NCBI GenBank assembly: GCA_022846095.1
Contig: AP025583.1
Span: forward strand, 4,241,279-4,305,278
DNA length: 64,000 nt
Direction: 5' to 3'
Origin: Oscillospiraceae bacterium
GTDB taxonomy: Bacteria; Bacillota; Clostridia; Oscillospirales; Oscillospiraceae
How positions within the stretch are numbered: the stretch's first letter is position 1; each line of letters opens with the position of its first letter. Position numbers and translations under genes: made by a program. Positions 63,923 to 64,000 of this stretch are shown here, in pieces. The notes under the pieces are model-generated. The model saw nothing but the letters and a program-made list of their open reading frames with translations, was not told the origin of the DNA and did not search any database.

Positions 63923-64000
63923 TTTACCTGTGCTCTCCGCGGCTGTAGGCCACCACCGTGCGGCGGTTGGGCTCGGTGCCGATGGAGTAGGTGGACACGT
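63923..64000 (-). CDS. khpB: Jag/KhpB RNA-binding protein, C-terminal end only
   Basis: The last 25 codons of a minus-strand gene read through STYSIGTEPNRRTVVAYSRG and end in EHR. The EPNRR word is the end of the R3H RNA-binding domain of Jag (SpoIIIJ-associated protein, KhpB). That gene normally follows rpmH-rnpA-yidC near the replication origin, so the origin-side cluster may lie beyond the right edge. The rest of the gene is outside the window. Confidence 0.82.

Overview
The window is GC-rich chromosomal DNA, dense with genes on both strands, from a spore-forming clostridium. The best fit is the Oscillospiraceae / Flavonifractor-like group of gut Firmicutes. Evidence: sporulation genes spoIIP and spoIIID, DivIVA and SepF-type division genes, two T-box leaders, Gram-positive LexA boxes, S-layer homology (SLH) proteins, a TPP riboswitch with ThiT, and part of Jag/KhpB at the right edge. 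I saw no rRNA, tRNA, CRISPR array or prophage.

Layout. 1-4.4 kb: the tail of sepF, divIVA, then an isoleucine T-box leader controlling a small zinc-ribbon gene and ileS. 4.4-7.9 kb: an accessory insert between ileS and lspA, which are usually adjacent. It holds an IS200-type element, hairpin and minisatellite repeats, a SIR2-TPR protein that is a candidate NAD-depleting defence effector, a small acidic protein and a divergent ribbon-helix-helix regulator. 7.9-11 kb: lspA, an RluA-type pseudouridine synthase, TPP riboswitch-thiT, and a HAD phosphatase. 11-20.4 kb: an MntP/YtaF-like membrane protein, an HD hydrolase, two MATE pumps (one under a textbook MerR promoter), membrane and zinc-ribbon proteins, a shikimate kinase-like protein and twin HTH genes. 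20.4-30.2 kb: a DEAD-box helicase, an SDR, a marR-ABC-ABC operon, and SOS-controlled lexA followed by a VOC protein, two small proteins and exonuclease III. 30.2-32.1 kb: a small regulator island (AbrB-type, two HTH genes, one unknown) in which a roughly 240-bp direct repeat brackets a two-gene cassette. 32.1-37.1 kb: spoIIP, marR-degV, a degenerate SDR, and a two-gene encapsulin nanocompartment operon with its ferritin-like cargo. 37.1-48.2 kb: M42 peptidase, YbaK deacylase, a minus-strand run (GNAT, P-loop kinase, CmpB-like, DsrE-like), ylmH-DUF896-UroD-like, a cupin/GNAT group, a CofE-like protein, a phosphate butyryltransferase-like enzyme and a TipAS-type MerR regulator. 48.2-54.2 kb: lysine T-box and lysS, an ECF sigma/anti-sigma pair, DUF1294 and a C39-like peptidase. 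54.3-64 kb: a MATE-DUF5655-SLH operon, a second SLH paralog, ychF, spoIIID, an SOS-controlled small tail-anchored protein, a YcdB-SLH protein, a GFA-fold protein and the end of jag.

The regulatory sequence is unusually readable: T-boxes for Ile and Lys, a TPP riboswitch, two LexA-controlled promoters, two MerR promoters with 19-bp spacers, and candidate sigma-E promoters before spoIIP and spoIIID. A composite family of intergenic repeats recurs at about eight places, including a 275-285 bp module present in three diverged full copies. The observations I rate highest are the SOS-controlled tail-anchored protein, the SIR2-TPR gene and its setting, the encapsulin operon with paired operators, and the repeat family.
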